DNA of 64,000 bases from Vibrio penaeicida (GTDB lineage Bacteria; Pseudomonadota; Gammaproteobacteria; Enterobacterales; Vibrionaceae): contig NZ_BFAQ01000005.1 of the NCBI RefSeq assembly GCF_002933855.1, positions 1 to 64,000 on the forward strand, given 5' to 3'. The first letter of the stretch is position 1; every line of letters begins with the position of its first letter. The translations under genes and the position numbers were made by a program. Shown piece after piece: positions 46,741 to 57,084 of this stretch. The notes beneath the pieces were generated by a model. It worked only from the letters and a program-made list of their open reading frames with translations. It searched no databases and had not been told where the DNA came from.

Positions 46741-48387
46741 ATGACAGGTGCTGAATTAGTTGTTGCGGCTTTGCAGCAAGAAGGTATTAAGACAATATTT
46801 GGCTACCCTGGCGGGGCAATCATGCCAATATATGATGCGTTATATGATGGTGGTGTGGAGCACATCCTATGTCGCCATGAACAAGGTGCTGCTATGGCAG
46901 CCATTGGTATGGCTCGTTCAACTCAAGATGTCGCTGTCTGTATGGCCACATCTGGACCAGGCGCAACCAACCTAGTCACTGGACTCGCGGATGCATTTCT
47001 CGATTCCGTTCCATTGGTTGCCATCACAGGTCAGGTTGCCAGCTCTCATATCGGTACCGATGCCTTCCAAGAAATGGACGTCATTGGTATGTCTTTAGCG
47101 TGTACTAAGCACAGTTACCTCGTTACAGACATCAATGATCTCGCTCCCACTCTTGCTGAAGCTTTTGAAGTGGCGAAAAGTGGCCGTCCAGGCCCAGTCA
47201 TTGTCGATATTGCTAAAGATGTGCAGTTAGCTCAAGCACCAACTGAAATACTGCCTCATTTTGAACCACCAGCCATCCCAGTTGCCAGCACAGAAGCCAT
47301 ATCACAAGCTCAAGAATTGCTTTCACAAGCAACGCGCCCAGTTTTGTATGTGGGTGGTGGTGTACAGCTTGCTAATGCGACCGAGTCAGTACGTGAATTT
47401 TTAAGAATTAACCCAATGCCTTCTGTTAGTACACTGAAAGGTTTGGGTACTGTTGAGCGCCATGACCCTCATTACCTAGGTATGTTAGGGATGCATGGTA
47501 CGAAAGCGGCGAATTTAGTGGTTCAAGAATCTGACCTACTGATCGTTGTGGGTGCTCGCTTTGATGACCGCGTGACAGGAAAACTCGATACTTTTGCCCC
47601 GCACGCCAAAGTTATTCACATTGACATCGATGCCGCTGAGTTCAATAAGCTGAGAACGGCAAACGCCTCAATACGCGGCGACATCAACGTGATACTTCCT
47701 CAGTTAGAGCTTTCACAAGATATTTCCCCTTGGGTTCATCACAGCGAAAGCCTAAGAAGTGGCTTTAAATGGCGTTATGACCATCCGGGTGACCCAATTT
47801 TTGCGCCGCTCTTGCTGAAGCAACTCTCTGACATGATGCCGGATTCATCGATTGTTTCTACGGATGTCGGTCAACACCAAATGTGGGCTGCGCAGCACAT
47901 TCAACCTCGTGAACCTCAGAATTTCATCAGCTCTGCCGGTCTTGGCACCATGGGCTTTGGTTTGCCTGCAGCAATGGGCGCAGCGGTTGCACGTCCTAAC
48001 GACCAATCTATCCTTATATCAGGAGATGGTTCGTTCATGATGAATGTGCAAGAGTTGGGGACACTAAAGCGCCGCCAGATTCCAGTAAAAATGGTACTGC
48101 TCGACAACCAGCGTTTGGGCATGGTTCGTCAATGGCAGTCTTTGTTCTTTGATGGCAGGCACAGTGAAACCATTTTAGATGACAACCCAGATTTCATAAT
48201 GCTGGCACAAGCGTTTGGTATTCCGGGCAAACAAATCACGCGTAAGGAAGAGGTTGAGCCAGCGCTGAAAGAAATGCTAGAGAGCAAAACGTCGTACCTG
48301 CTTCATGTATTGATTGATGAAGAGCAAAACGTGTGGCCATTAGTACCACCTGGTGCTTCGAACAATGACATGCTGGAGAACACCTGA
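46741..48387 (+). CDS. ilvG: Acetolactate synthase II large subunit
   Basis: A thiamine-diphosphate enzyme that makes acetolactate or acetohydroxybutyrate, the first common step of valine, leucine and isoleucine synthesis. N-terminal [14 protein letters not shown] and HEQGAAMAA carry the catalytic glutamate; the cofactor motif [29 protein letters not shown] is in the C-terminal third. At 548 residues it is full length and lacks the frameshift of E. coli K-12. It overlaps ilvM by one base. AGGAGAAC precedes the ATG. Confidence 0.97.
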   Translation: MTGAELVVAALQQEGIKTIFGYPGGAIMPIYDALYDGGVEHILCRHEQGAAMAAIGMARSTQDVAVCMATSGPGATNLVTGLADAFLDSVPLVAITGQVASSHIGTDAFQEMDVIGMSLACTKHSYLVTDINDLAPTLAEAFEVAKSGRPGPVIVDIAKDVQLAQAPTEILPHFEPPAIPVASTEAISQAQELLSQATRPVLYVGGGVQLANATESVREFLRINPMPSVSTLKGLGTVERHDPHYLGMLGMHGTKAANLVVQESDLLIVVGARFDDRVTGKLDTFAPHAKVIHIDIDAAEFNKLRTANASIRGDINVILPQLELSQDISPWVHHSESLRSGFKWRYDHPGDPIFAPLLLKQLSDMMPDSSIVSTDVGQHQMWAAQHIQPREPQNFISSAGLGTMGFGLPAAMGAAVARPNDQSILISGDGSFMMNVQELGTLKRRQIPVKMVLLDNQRLGMVRQWQSLFFDGRHSETILDDNPDFIMLAQAFGIPGKQITRKEEVEPALKEMLESKTSYLLHVLIDEEQNVWPLVPPGASNNDMLENT

Positions 48388-48671
48388 TGCAACGCTATTT
48401 ATTAGATATCAAAGCCGACGATAAACCCGTGTTGCTGGAACGTGTTCTTCGCGTTGTACGCCATCGCGGTTTCATTATTCGCCAAGTCGCTGCCACTCAA
48501 AACCATGAAAGTAAAGTGGCCAGTGTTGAGATCATCGTTGACAGTGATCGCCCCATTTCTATGTTGGTCAGCCAGATCGAAAAATTGTGGGACATTCGCT
48601 CTGTCGATGTCACTGAGATCGAAACGAACGAACTCCCCAATAATAACTTACAACAAAAAGTGTGTGCATAA
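48387..48671 (+). CDS. ilvM: Acetolactate synthase II small subunit
   Basis: The ACT-domain regulatory subunit of the enzyme made by ilvG. It is 94 residues long: LLDIKADDKPVLLERVLRVVRHRGF and a second half ending IRSVDVTEIETNEL. Position directly after ilvG (TGATG overlap) confirms it. Confidence 0.95.
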   Translation: MQRYLLDIKADDKPVLLERVLRVVRHRGFIIRQVAATQNHESKVASVEIIVDSDRPISMLVSQIEKLWDIRSVDVTEIETNELPNNNLQQKVCA

Positions 48672-48686
48672 GGAAGGAACGCGAAC

Positions 48687-49652
48687 ATGACAGCAAGAAC
48701 AGCCGATTACATCTGGTTTAATGGTGAAATGGTTCCATGGGGTGAAGCGAACGTTCACGTTTTGACCCACGCTATGCACTACGGTACGTCAGTATTTGAA
48801 GGGGTACGTTGCTACAACACCCCGAAAGGTCCTATCGTATTCCGTCACTTAGAGCACGCTAAACGCTTAAAAGATTCTGCCAAAATCTATCGCTTCCCGA
48901 TTCCATATACTGTCGAAGAAATCATGGAAGCCACCCGTGAAACATTACGTCAAAACAAATTGGACAACGCGTATATCCGCCCATTAGGTTTTGTTGGTAA
49001 TGTCGGTTTAGGGGTATGCCCACCTGAAGGAACAGAAATGGAAGTGATCATTGCGGCATTCCCTTGGGGTTCTTATTTAGGTGAAGAAGCATTGGAAAGT
49101 GGCGTTGATGCGATGATTTCAAGCTGGAACCGTGCTGCACCAAACACGATTCCGACGGCAGCTAAAGCTGGGGGCAACTATTTATCTTCTCTCCTCGTAG
49201 GCGGAGAAGCTCGTCGCCACGGTTACGACGAAGGCATTGCTCTAAGCGTAGATGGGTATCTATCGGAAGGTGCTGGTGAAAATATCTTTGTCATTAAAGA
49301 CGGTGTTCTAATGACTCCACCAGCCACTAGCGCCATTCTACCGGGTATCACTCGCGACTCTATCATGACTCTAGCCAAAGACAGAGGCTACGAAGTACGC
49401 GAAACCAATATTGCCCGTGAAGCCTTGTATCTAGCCGATGAAGTTTTCATGACAGGCACAGCAGCAGAAATCGTTCCTGTTGCAACCATAGATAAAATTG
49501 AAGTGGGCAACGGTAAACGCGGCCCTATCACTAAAGTACTGCAAGACGCCTATTTTGGCTTGTTTAATGGCACCACAGAGGACAAGTGGGGTTGGTTAGA
49601 TTATGTGTATCCTCAAGATGCCGAATCAACACAAAGTGCACCAGCGAAGTAA
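48687..49652 (+). CDS. ilvE: Branched-chain amino acid aminotransferase
   Basis: A pyridoxal-phosphate (fold type IV) enzyme that carries out the last step for isoleucine, valine and leucine. Motifs: [30 protein letters not shown] (cofactor lysine) and [13 protein letters not shown] with PGITRDSI. At 321 residues it is slightly longer than the E. coli enzyme (309) because of a short C-terminal tail ([11 protein letters not shown]). It lies between ilvM and ilvD. Confidence 0.97.
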   Translation: MTARTADYIWFNGEMVPWGEANVHVLTHAMHYGTSVFEGVRCYNTPKGPIVFRHLEHAKRLKDSAKIYRFPIPYTVEEIMEATRETLRQNKLDNAYIRPLGFVGNVGLGVCPPEGTEMEVIIAAFPWGSYLGEEALESGVDAMISSWNRAAPNTIPTAAKAGGNYLSSLLVGGEARRHGYDEGIALSVDGYLSEGAGENIFVIKDGVLMTPPATSAILPGITRDSIMTLAKDRGYEVRETNIAREALYLADEVFMTGTAAEIVPVATIDKIEVGNGKRGPITKVLQDAYFGLFNGTTEDKWGWLDYVYPQDAESTQSAPAK

Positions 49653-49663
49653 GGAATAAAACA

Positions 49664-51505
49664 ATGCCAATATACAGATCAGCAACAACAACACACGGTA
49701 GAAATATGGCTGGTGCTCGCGCTTTATGGCGTGCAACAGGTGTAAAAGAAGAAGATTTCGGTAAACCAATCATTGCTGTAGTGAACTCATTCACACAGTT
49801 TGTACCTGGACACGTTCACCTAAAAGACATGGGTCAACTGGTGGCAGGAGAAATCGAAAAAGCGGGCGGCATCGCCAAAGAATTTAACACCATCGCCGTT
49901 GATGATGGTATCGCCATGGGTCACGGTGGTATGCTTTATTCACTGCCTTCCCGTGAACTGATCGCCGATTCTGTTGAGTACATGGTAAACGCGCACTGTG
50001 CAGATGCGATGGTATGTATCTCGAACTGTGACAAAATCACACCGGGAATGTTGATGGCGTCAATGCGTCTAAACATTCCAGTGATCTTTGTTTCTGGTGG
50101 ACCAATGGAAGCCGGTAAAACCAAGCTTTCAGATCAGTTGATCAAACTCGATCTAGTTGATGCGATGATCCAAGGTGCCGATCCAACGGTATCCGATGAA
50201 CAAAGCCAGCAGGTAGAGCGTTCAGCGTGCCCAACTTGCGGTTCGTGTTCCGGTATGTTCACCGCGAACTCGATGAACTGTCTAACAGAAGCACTTGGTC
50301 TTTCTCAACCGGGTAATGGTTCCATGCTAGCCACTCACGCTGATCGTGAGGAACTGTTCATCAATGCCGGTAAGCGAGTGGTTGAGCTTACTCGTCGCTA
50401 CTACGAAAAAGACGACGAGACGGCGCTTCCAAGAAACATCGCAAACCGCGCCGCGTTTGAAAATGCCATGGCACTGGATATTGCTATGGGTGGTTCAAGT
50501 AACACTGTATTGCACCTATTGGCTGCGGCTCAAGAAGGTGAAATCGATTTTGATATGAAAGACATTGATGAAATGTCTCGACGTGTCCCACACCTATGTA
50601 AAGTGGCACCATCCACGCCAAAATATCACATGGAAGACGTTCACCGCGCTGGTGGTGTAATGGCCATTCTTGGTGAACTCGATCGCGCAGGATTACTAAA
50701 CAGCGATACTCGTACCGTTCTGGGTTTATCTATGCAAGAACAGCTTGCAGAATACGACATCATCCAAACAGAAAATGAAGATGTTCTAAAATTCTTCCGT
50801 GCCGGACCTGCTGGTATTCGTACCACAAAAGCGTTTTCTCAAGATTGTCGTTGGGATCGCTTGGATGATGACCGTGAAAACGGCTGTATCCGCACCAAAG
50901 AAAATGCCTTTAGCCAAGAAGGTGGATTAGCGGTACTTTCGGGCAATATCGCTGAAGATGGCTGCATAGTCAAAACAGCGGGCGTTGACGAAGATAATCT
51001 GAAATTCCAAGGACCAGCTGTCGTATTTGAGAGCCAAGATACCGCAGTAGAAGGTATTTTGGGTGGAAAAGTAAAAGCAGGTGAAGTCGTTGTTATTCGT
51101 TATGAAGGACCAAAAGGCGGACCAGGTATGCAGGAAATGCTTTACCCAACCACTTACTTGAAGTCGATGGGCTTAGGCAAATCTTGTGCACTTCTAACGG
51201 ACGGTCGCTTCTCTGGTGGTACGTCTGGTTTATCCATCGGTCACACATCACCAGAAGCAGCCAGTGGCGGCACCATTGGTTTGGTACAAAATGGCGACAT
51301 CATTACCATTGATATCCCAAGCCGCTCTATCACCCTAGACGTATCTGAAGACGAATTGGCTACGCGCCGTGCGAAACAAGATGAACTAGGTTGGAAACCG
51401 GCGAACCGCCAACGTGAAGTATCTTTCGCTCTTAAAGCTTACGGCAGCATGGCGACCAGTGCAGACAAAGGTGCAGTTCGTGACAAATCGTTGTTAGAGG
51501 ACTAG
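49664..51505 (+). CDS. ilvD: Dihydroxy-acid dehydratase
   Basis: An iron-sulfur enzyme that dehydrates dihydroxy acids to 2-keto acids in branched-chain synthesis. Cluster and metal motifs: [32 protein letters not shown] and the C-terminal [24 protein letters not shown] 49664 ([19 protein letters not shown]) is the family start and has AAGGAAT upstream; the frame is open from 49586 within ilvE. The length of 613 residues is normal. Confidence 0.97.
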   Translation: MPIYRSATTTHGRNMAGARALWRATGVKEEDFGKPIIAVVNSFTQFVPGHVHLKDMGQLVAGEIEKAGGIAKEFNTIAVDDGIAMGHGGMLYSLPSRELIADSVEYMVNAHCADAMVCISNCDKITPGMLMASMRLNIPVIFVSGGPMEAGKTKLSDQLIKLDLVDAMIQGADPTVSDEQSQQVERSACPTCGSCSGMFTANSMNCLTEALGLSQPGNGSMLATHADREELFINAGKRVVELTRRYYEKDDETALPRNIANRAAFENAMALDIAMGGSSNTVLHLLAAAQEGEIDFDMKDIDEMSRRVPHLCKVAPSTPKYHMEDVHRAGGVMAILGELDRAGLLNSDTRTVLGLSMQEQLAEYDIIQTENEDVLKFFRAGPAGIRTTKAFSQDCRWDRLDDDRENGCIRTKENAFSQEGGLAVLSGNIAEDGCIVKTAGVDEDNLKFQGPAVVFESQDTAVEGILGGKVKAGEVVVIRYEGPKGGPGMQEMLYPTTYLKSMGLGKSCALLTDGRFSGGTSGLSIGHTSPEAASGGTIGLVQNGDIITIDIPSRSITLDVSEDELATRRAKQDELGWKPANRQREVSFALKAYGSMATSADKGAVRDKSLLED

Positions 51506-51508
51506 CCG

Positions 51509-53038
51509 ATGACACTGACCACTCAAACCGGCGCAGAATATCTGCGCCAAATCTTGCGCGCTCCTGTTTATGAAGTGGCAATGGTGTCTCCCTTTCAAGA
51601 GATGCCTCGGCTCTCTGCGCGCATTGGTAATCAAATTCAAATAAAACGAGAAGATCGCCAGCCTGTTCATTCATTTAAGCTACGTGGCGCTTACAACATG
51701 GTCGCGAGCCTAACTGATCAGCAAAAAGCATCGGGCGTCATTGCGGCTTCTGCCGGTAATCACGCTCAAGGCATGGCACTGTCGGGTACCAAATTAGGCA
51801 TTCAAACTACCATCGTGATGCCCAAGACCACACCAGATATCAAAGTCGATGCGGTTCGAGGGTTTGGTGGAAATGTGGTACTTCACGGCAATAACTTTGA
51901 TGAAGCCAAAGCCGAAGCAGAAAGATTGTCTGCTGAACATGGTTATACTTTTGTGCCCCCCTTTGATCACCCTATGGTGATTGCAGGTCAAGGCACGATT
52001 GGTATGGAGATGCTGCAACAAAATGGTCACCTAGACTACATCTTTGTGCCTGTTGGCGGAGGCGGTTTAGCTGCGGGCGTAGCGGTATTGGTCAAACAAT
52101 TGATGCCAGAAATCAAAGTCATCGCTGTCGAGCCTGAAGAATCTGCGTGCCTAAAAGCAGCATTGGATGCGGGTGAGCCAGTGGTTCTGGATCAAGTGAG
52201 TATGTTTGCGGATGGTGTTGCGGTGAAGCGTATCGGCGAAGAAACATTCCGACTTTGCCAACAATACATCGACGGTCACATCAGTGTTTCCAGTGACGAA
52301 ATCTGTTCTGCCGTGAAAGACATTTTTGAAGATACTCGTGCTATCGCCGAACCCTCAGGTGCTTTAGCTCTGGCGGGTTTGAAAAAGTTTGCCGAACAAC
52401 ATGAGTTGAAAGACAAACAACTTGGTACCGTGTTATCTGGCGCAAACACCAACTTTCATGGTTTGCGTTATGTCTCTGAGCGTTGCGAACTTGGTGAAAA
52501 GCGCGAGGGTTTACTCGCGGTGACAATACCTGAGCGCCAAGGTGCTTTCTTCGAGTTTTGTAACTTGATTGGCGGCAGAGCCGTGACCGAATTTAATTAC
52601 CGTTACAACGATGATCAGCTTGCCAATATCTTTGTCGGTTTGCGCTTACAAGATGGTCAGCAAGAGTTGGACAGCGTCATACAAGATTTACGCGACGGCG
52701 GATACCCTGTTGTCGATTTATCTGATGATGAAATGGCGAAATTGCACGTCCGCTATATGATTGGTGGCAAGCCGTCAAAGCCATTGAAAGAGCGATTGTA
52801 CAGTTTTGAATTCCCAGAATATCCGGGGGCACTTGTGAAATTCTTAAGTACGCTAGGCACCCACTGGAACATCAGCCTTTTCAATTACCGAAACCAAGGC
52901 GCGGATTACGGTCGCGTGCTTTGTGGGTTTGAATTGGAGGAATCGGATCTGACTCGTTTCTCTGCTCACCTTCGAGAATTAGGTTATCAGTGCAAGGATG
53001 AGTCGGATAATCCGTCGTATCAGTTCTTTTTATCGTAA
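51509..53038 (+). CDS. ilvA: Biosynthetic threonine ammonia-lyase
   Basis: Converts threonine to 2-oxobutyrate, the entry step to isoleucine. The cofactor lysine is in HSFKLRGAYNM, the glycine loop is VPVGGGGLAAG, and SAGNHAQGMA lies near residue 75. Two ACT-like C-terminal regions (from about 325) allow isoleucine inhibition and valine activation. At 509 residues it is the long biosynthetic form. It starts 3 bases after ilvD and ends the operon before a strong terminator. Confidence 0.97.
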   Translation: MTLTTQTGAEYLRQILRAPVYEVAMVSPFQEMPRLSARIGNQIQIKREDRQPVHSFKLRGAYNMVASLTDQQKASGVIAASAGNHAQGMALSGTKLGIQTTIVMPKTTPDIKVDAVRGFGGNVVLHGNNFDEAKAEAERLSAEHGYTFVPPFDHPMVIAGQGTIGMEMLQQNGHLDYIFVPVGGGGLAAGVAVLVKQLMPEIKVIAVEPEESACLKAALDAGEPVVLDQVSMFADGVAVKRIGEETFRLCQQYIDGHISVSSDEICSAVKDIFEDTRAIAEPSGALALAGLKKFAEQHELKDKQLGTVLSGANTNFHGLRYVSERCELGEKREGLLAVTIPERQGAFFEFCNLIGGRAVTEFNYRYNDDQLANIFVGLRLQDGQQELDSVIQDLRDGGYPVVDLSDDEMAKLHVRYMIGGKPSKPLKERLYSFEFPEYPGALVKFLSTLGTHWNISLFNYRNQGADYGRVLCGFELEESDLTRFSAHLRELGYQCKDESDNPSYQFFLS

Positions 53039-53044
53039 TTTAAA

Positions 53045-53066
53045 ACGGGGCGAAAGCCCCGTTTTT
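53045..53066 (+). terminator. ilv operon terminator
   Basis: ACGGGGC and GCCCCGT pair around GAAA, followed by T. It closes ilvGMEDA, with the convergent LysR gene right after. Confidence 0.92.
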
Positions 53067-53978
53067 CTATCCGCTTGCAATCCAGTCTTGGTGCAGTTTT
53101 TCTGAAGCACCTAGATAATTAATCATCCAGTCACGTAATCGGTGCTCTTCACTCTGACGCCAAACCATACAACAAGCACTCATTGGTCTGTGTTCTACCG
53201 TCAGTAGTTCTCTTGAGTAAAGCTCCCCACGCTCCAAGTACCCTTGTGCGATGTGTTTAGGCATATACCCTACCCCAACACCATTTTTTAAACACTCTAT
53301 GGCGCTGAACCAATTAGGCAGTAATATGCGCCGTTGCTCTTTGTAATGCCAGTTGTGCCGCTTAGGTAGCGTTATGGACGTATCATCGAGACAAATCGCA
53401 GGGTATGGACTTACGGTATCTTCATTTAGGACGGGTTCTAAAACGCAAGGGTGCGCTGGCGACATAACGAAGACCCACTCTAAATCCCCCATAGAACGAA
53501 TACCAAAATCGCCTCCAACAGGCACCGCAGCCGTAGCACCAAGTACGATATCTGTCCGCTCTTGCGAAATCGCTTCCCAAGATCCGTTAAACACTTCCAT
53601 GTTGATTTGTAATTCAGCAAAATCGAAAGTCTGGTAAAAATCTTCAATCATCGGCTTTAATTTGTCGAGTTTGACGACGTTATCGAGGGTAACCTTCAAT
53701 GTTTGATGCCACCCCAATGCTGCACGACGCGTTTGAGCGCGGACCTCTTCCATTTCTCGCAGCATCTGCCTTGCGTGCTGAATAAACGTTTCACCTGCAG
53801 GGGTCAGTTCTACTTTTCTGGGCAATCGACGAAACAACAGCACGCCCAAATCTTGCTCGATCTGCCTGACACCATAACTCACCGCAGACGGCACTTTATG
53901 TAGACGCGCTGCCGCCGCGGTAAAGCTGCCCATTCTTGCAACCGTATCCAACATTTCTAAAGATTGTTTTGAGAACAT
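53067..53978 (-). CDS. punR: LysR-type regulator PunR-like
   Basis: A LysR regulator of 303 residues with the N-terminal winged helix (SLEMLDTVARMGSFTAAAARLHKVPSAVSYGVRQIEQDLGVLLFRR) and a periplasmic-binding-like effector domain. Segments such as VFNGSWEAISQERTDIVLGATAAVPVGG and the divergent transporter gene match E. coli PunR (YdhB), which activates punC in response to purine nucleosides. Confidence 0.85.
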   Translation of the reverse strand: MFSKQSLEMLDTVARMGSFTAAAARLHKVPSAVSYGVRQIEQDLGVLLFRRLPRKVELTPAGETFIQHARQMLREMEEVRAQTRRAALGWHQTLKVTLDNVVKLDKLKPMIEDFYQTFDFAELQINMEVFNGSWEAISQERTDIVLGATAAVPVGGDFGIRSMGDLEWVFVMSPAHPCVLEPVLNEDTVSPYPAICLDDTSITLPKRHNWHYKEQRRILLPNWFSAIECLKNGVGVGYMPKHIAQGYLERGELYSRELLTVEHRPMSACCMVWRQSEEHRLRDWMINYLGASEKLHQDWIASG

Positions 53979-54115
53979 TTGCTTTCAAAATTTTTGATTG
54001 ATAACTACAAAATATAGCGCTTATCGTTTCCTATATCCAAAAATAGAATAATTTAATCAAAGAAGGCGACCAGTGGATCGCTTTTAAACCATCAAAAATT
54101 TTAAACGGAAAATTG

Positions 54116-55318
54116 ATGAACATAACTAAATATCAACTCTTTTATCTTGCATGCTTATCGATGCTCGGTTTTATTGCTACCGATATGTACCTACCCGCAT
54201 TCAAGGCAATGGAGCAAGATCTAACGACAGGTCCCGAATCCATCGCTCTTTCTTTATCTATATTCCTAGGTGGCTTGGCTGTCGGTCAGCTAGTTTGGGG
54301 ATTAGCCAGCGATAAATTTGGTCACAGGAAAACACTGGTTATGGGGCTGCTGATTTTTTCTGCCGCGTCGATGGGACTCGTTTTTACTAAAGAAATTTGG
54401 CAATTACTAAGCCTTAGATTTATTCAAGCGATTGGAGTTTGTGCACCAGCAGTCATTTGGCAAGCCATGGTCATTAGTCAACATTCAAAGAAAGTAAGCC
54501 AACAAATTTTTTCAACCATTATGCCCTTGGTTGCGCTATCACCAGCTTTAGCACCACAGCTTGGCGTGTTGCTACTGAACAACATAGGATGGCGCAGTAT
54601 CTTTATTGCACTAACGCTAATGGGTGTCGTATTAGCATTCATGACACTCGCACAAAAAGAGTCCAACGCCCCACATAAATCCACCAGCGTAAAAGCAGAC
54701 ATTTCTGCTCTCATGCACTCTCGGGTTTATCTAGGTAATGTGATGATGTTTGCCACTGCTTCAGCGGCTTTTTTTGCCTACCTTACTGGCATGCCCGAAA
54801 TAATGGCAAAACTTGGCTACGACGCGAAAGATATTGGCATGAGTTTCATCCCTCAAACCATCGCATTTATGTTGGGTGGGTATTTAGGGAAACGCTTTGT
54901 GGGTCTATATGGTGATGAGCGAGTGTTAAAACAGCTACTGGCTTTGTTCAGCGTATCCTCCATGTTGGTGTTTGCCGCAACACAATGGGCTCTGACGACC
55001 ATCTACCCGCTACTGATACCCTTTTGTTTTATCGCTGTAGCGAATGGTGCTCTTTACCCAATAGTTGTAAACCGAGCATTATCAAGTGCGAAACAAAGCC
55101 CAGCAACAGCTGCGGGGTTACAAAATAGCTTACAAATTTGCATCAGTGGATTAGCTAGTGCGTTGGTTGCATGGCTTGCAAGCGATGCGTTAAAGGTTAC
55201 GGGAATAGCCATCATCATTTGCTTAGCTGGACTTTGGCTGGGCTATTTTGTCTCGCATGAAAAAGCCGCTAGGCATTTCACACTGCCAGATAATTCGCGA
55301 GTTGCGAGAGAAGATTAA
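54116..55318 (+). CDS. punC: Purine nucleoside MFS transporter PunC-like
   Basis: A Bcr/CflA-type major facilitator of 400 residues with 12 likely membrane segments. MFS motifs: TDMYLPAFKAMEQDL near the N-terminus, GLASDKFGHRKTLVMG between segments 2 and 3, and RFIQAIGVCAPAVIWQAMV. It is divergent from punR, as in E. coli, where PunC takes up adenosine. ATG 54116 is used; TTG 54113 is adjacent. A drug efflux role typical of the wider family is possible but less likely. Confidence 0.85.
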   Translation: MNITKYQLFYLACLSMLGFIATDMYLPAFKAMEQDLTTGPESIALSLSIFLGGLAVGQLVWGLASDKFGHRKTLVMGLLIFSAASMGLVFTKEIWQLLSLRFIQAIGVCAPAVIWQAMVISQHSKKVSQQIFSTIMPLVALSPALAPQLGVLLLNNIGWRSIFIALTLMGVVLAFMTLAQKESNAPHKSTSVKADISALMHSRVYLGNVMMFATASAAFFAYLTGMPEIMAKLGYDAKDIGMSFIPQTIAFMLGGYLGKRFVGLYGDERVLKQLLALFSVSSMLVFAATQWALTTIYPLLIPFCFIAVANGALYPIVVNRALSSAKQSPATAAGLQNSLQICISGLASALVAWLASDALKVTGIAIIICLAGLWLGYFVSHEKAARHFTLPDNSRVARED

Positions 55319-55327
55319 GGCAAAAAG

Positions 55328-55348
55328 AAAGGAGCATAACGCTCCTTT
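55328..55348. terminator. Hairpin between convergent genes
   Basis: AAAGGAGC and GCTCCTTT pair around ATAAC. It lies between punC and the binding-protein gene and probably ends both; the T-runs are short. Confidence 0.6.
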
Positions 55349-55378
55349 CGCTCCATTTTTACTATCGAGTTGTGTCAA

Positions 55379-56152
55379 TCAAAGGCTTTTCAAACCCCAC
55401 TTTTCAGCTGTTTGCTTAAAGAAGCCCTGTGTTTTCTTTAACTCTACCCAGTGATTAACGTAGTTGATCCACACTTGGTCATCTTGCGGTAGCAACATAG
55501 AAATCGGGGTTGGACGGCGTGGCTTTTCAACTGGCACTATCGCGAGTTGCTTAAACTTTTCAACCAAGGTCGCCGCTTCTACGTTTGACGTGACAGATAC
55601 ATCTGCACGGCGAGCCAATAATTCTTGGAAATCACGAGCAGGCGCTTCGATGACAACGTGCTTTGCATCAGGGAAGAAATCTTTCACCATTTTTTCCTGA
55701 ACGGTACCTAGCGTCGCAGCAACTCGGATATCTGATTGATTGAAATCGCTCCAATCAGAAAATTTAGCTAAATCTTTTTTCTGAACCACAGGGACAAAAG
55801 CTAGATAAAAATACGGTTGACTGTACCCAGCCACTTTAGCACGCGACATATTAAGTGATGCACTACCTGTAATATCGTATTTATTCGCAGTTACACCATT
55901 AACCAATGTTTTCCAATCGGTTGCGACGTATTCCGCTTTCACACCCAGATCTTTCGCCAGTTCTGTAGTGACATCAATATCAAAGCCTCTGTAACTGTTA
56001 TCTGCTGGATTTTTCATCGTCATGGGGTTCCAATCTCCAGTCGTGCCCACACGAAGTACACCCGCATCCAATATTTCATGCAAGCGGCTAGCCGCCTGAG
56101 CTTGCGCCAATCCCAACAGCAATACACTAAAACCAATTAACCACTTTTTCAT
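55379..56152 (-). CDS. Periplasmic amino-acid-binding or cyclohexadienyl-dehydratase-like protein
   Basis: A 257-residue exported protein with signal peptide MKKWLIGFSVLLLGLAQAQA and the type 3 solute-binding fold: LDAGVLRVGTTGDWNPMT, YRGFDIDVTTELAKDLG, then the C-terminal PKRG-like helices. The sequence also recalls the PheC-type cyclohexadienyl dehydratases, which share this fold. It is divergent from an amino acid ABC permease gene with an 87-base gap, so transport is the more likely role. The ligand is unknown. Confidence 0.8.
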   Translation of the reverse strand: MKKWLIGFSVLLLGLAQAQAASRLHEILDAGVLRVGTTGDWNPMTMKNPADNSYRGFDIDVTTELAKDLGVKAEYVATDWKTLVNGVTANKYDITGSASLNMSRAKVAGYSQPYFYLAFVPVVQKKDLAKFSDWSDFNQSDIRVAATLGTVQEKMVKDFFPDAKHVVIEAPARDFQELLARRADVSVTSNVEAATLVEKFKQLAIVPVEKPRRPTPISMLLPQDDQVWINYVNHWVELKKTQGFFKQTAEKWGLKSL

Positions 56153-56239
56153 TTTAATTCCTTTTTAATGTTCGAAAAAACAACGTTTTCTCATGACAAC
56201 ACTGATAACATAGCAATATCTTTAAACATTTTTTAGCGT

Positions 56240-56998
56240 TTGGTTATAAATATTGTGCGCTTGTCTTCGCTTTTTGTTGCTTTGTCCGTATTCCTCCTAT
56301 CAGGGTGCAGTGACTATGAATGGGGTTGGTACGTTTTAGACCCCACGACCGATCAAGGTCTTATCAACCTCAAATTCCTCATAGCTGGATTTGAGGATAC
56401 GATATACATCTCTTTAATCAGCATGCTGCTCGCAATGTTATTGGGGTTAATCGTAGCGTTACCAGCTTTGAGTGAACGTAAATCGCTTCGAGCAGTGAAT
56501 CGAATATACGTTGAAAGTATCCGTTCCATCCCCGTGTTAGTACTGTTGCTGTGGGTTTATTACGGTTTGCCTACACTTATGGATGTCTCGCTCGACTATT
56601 TTGCAGCAGGGGTGATAGCACTTACTATCGCTGAGAGTGCCTTTATGGCAGAGGTATTTCGTGGTGGTATCCAAGCTATTGCAAAAGGCCAGCATGAAGC
56701 GGCAGAATCGCTGGGGTTAAATTACTGGCAGAAAATGAGACTGGTCATATTGCCACAAGCCTTAAGACAAATACTCCCTCCGTTGGGTAACCAATTTGTC
56801 TATATTTTGAAAATGTCATCCTTGGTCAGTGTTATTGGTTTGAGTGACTTAACTCGTCGAGCCAACGAATTGGTCGTCAACGAATACTTACCACTCGAGA
56901 TCTATACCTTTTTGGTACTCGAATACTTAATACTGATCCTATTTGTTTCCCAATGCGTTAGGTGGCTAGAAAAACGTATTGCTATTCCAAGTAACTAG
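56240..56998 (+). CDS. Amino acid ABC transporter permease
   Basis: A polar amino acid permease of the HisMQ type, 252 residues. Five membrane segments and the conserved cytosolic loop EAAESLGLNYWQKMRLVILPQALRQILPPLGNQFV, which docks the ATPase, are visible. The N-terminus is odd: a hydrophobic stretch ends LLSGCSDYEW, like a lipoprotein signal. The start is uncertain (TTG 56240 or GTG 56255), with no good ribosome site. No ATPase gene is nearby, so the ATPase must be shared or encoded elsewhere. Confidence 0.85.
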   Translation: MVINIVRLSSLFVALSVFLLSGCSDYEWGWYVLDPTTDQGLINLKFLIAGFEDTIYISLISMLLAMLLGLIVALPALSERKSLRAVNRIYVESIRSIPVLVLLLWVYYGLPTLMDVSLDYFAAGVIALTIAESAFMAEVFRGGIQAIAKGQHEAAESLGLNYWQKMRLVILPQALRQILPPLGNQFVYILKMSSLVSVIGLSDLTRRANELVVNEYLPLEIYTFLVLEYLILILFVSQCVRWLEKRIAIPSN

Positions 56999-57028
56999 CT
57001 CTTTTAGGGTTGAATACAGATACAAAAA

Positions 57029-57051
57029 AGGCTGACATAACCGTCAGCCTT
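57029..57051 (-). terminator. Terminator after glmU
   Basis: AAGGCTGAC and GTCAGCCTT form a stem around ATAACC's core; on the minus strand six T follow, ending glmU. It may also stop the converging permease transcript. Confidence 0.85.
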
Positions 57052-57084
57052 CTTAATGCTTATCGAATTAAAACGCTATCACGC

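Noticed and set aside
49586..49663. Longer ilvD start within ilvE
   Set aside because: The first 26 codons overlap ilvE and lack family resemblance; ATG 49664 has a good ribosome site.
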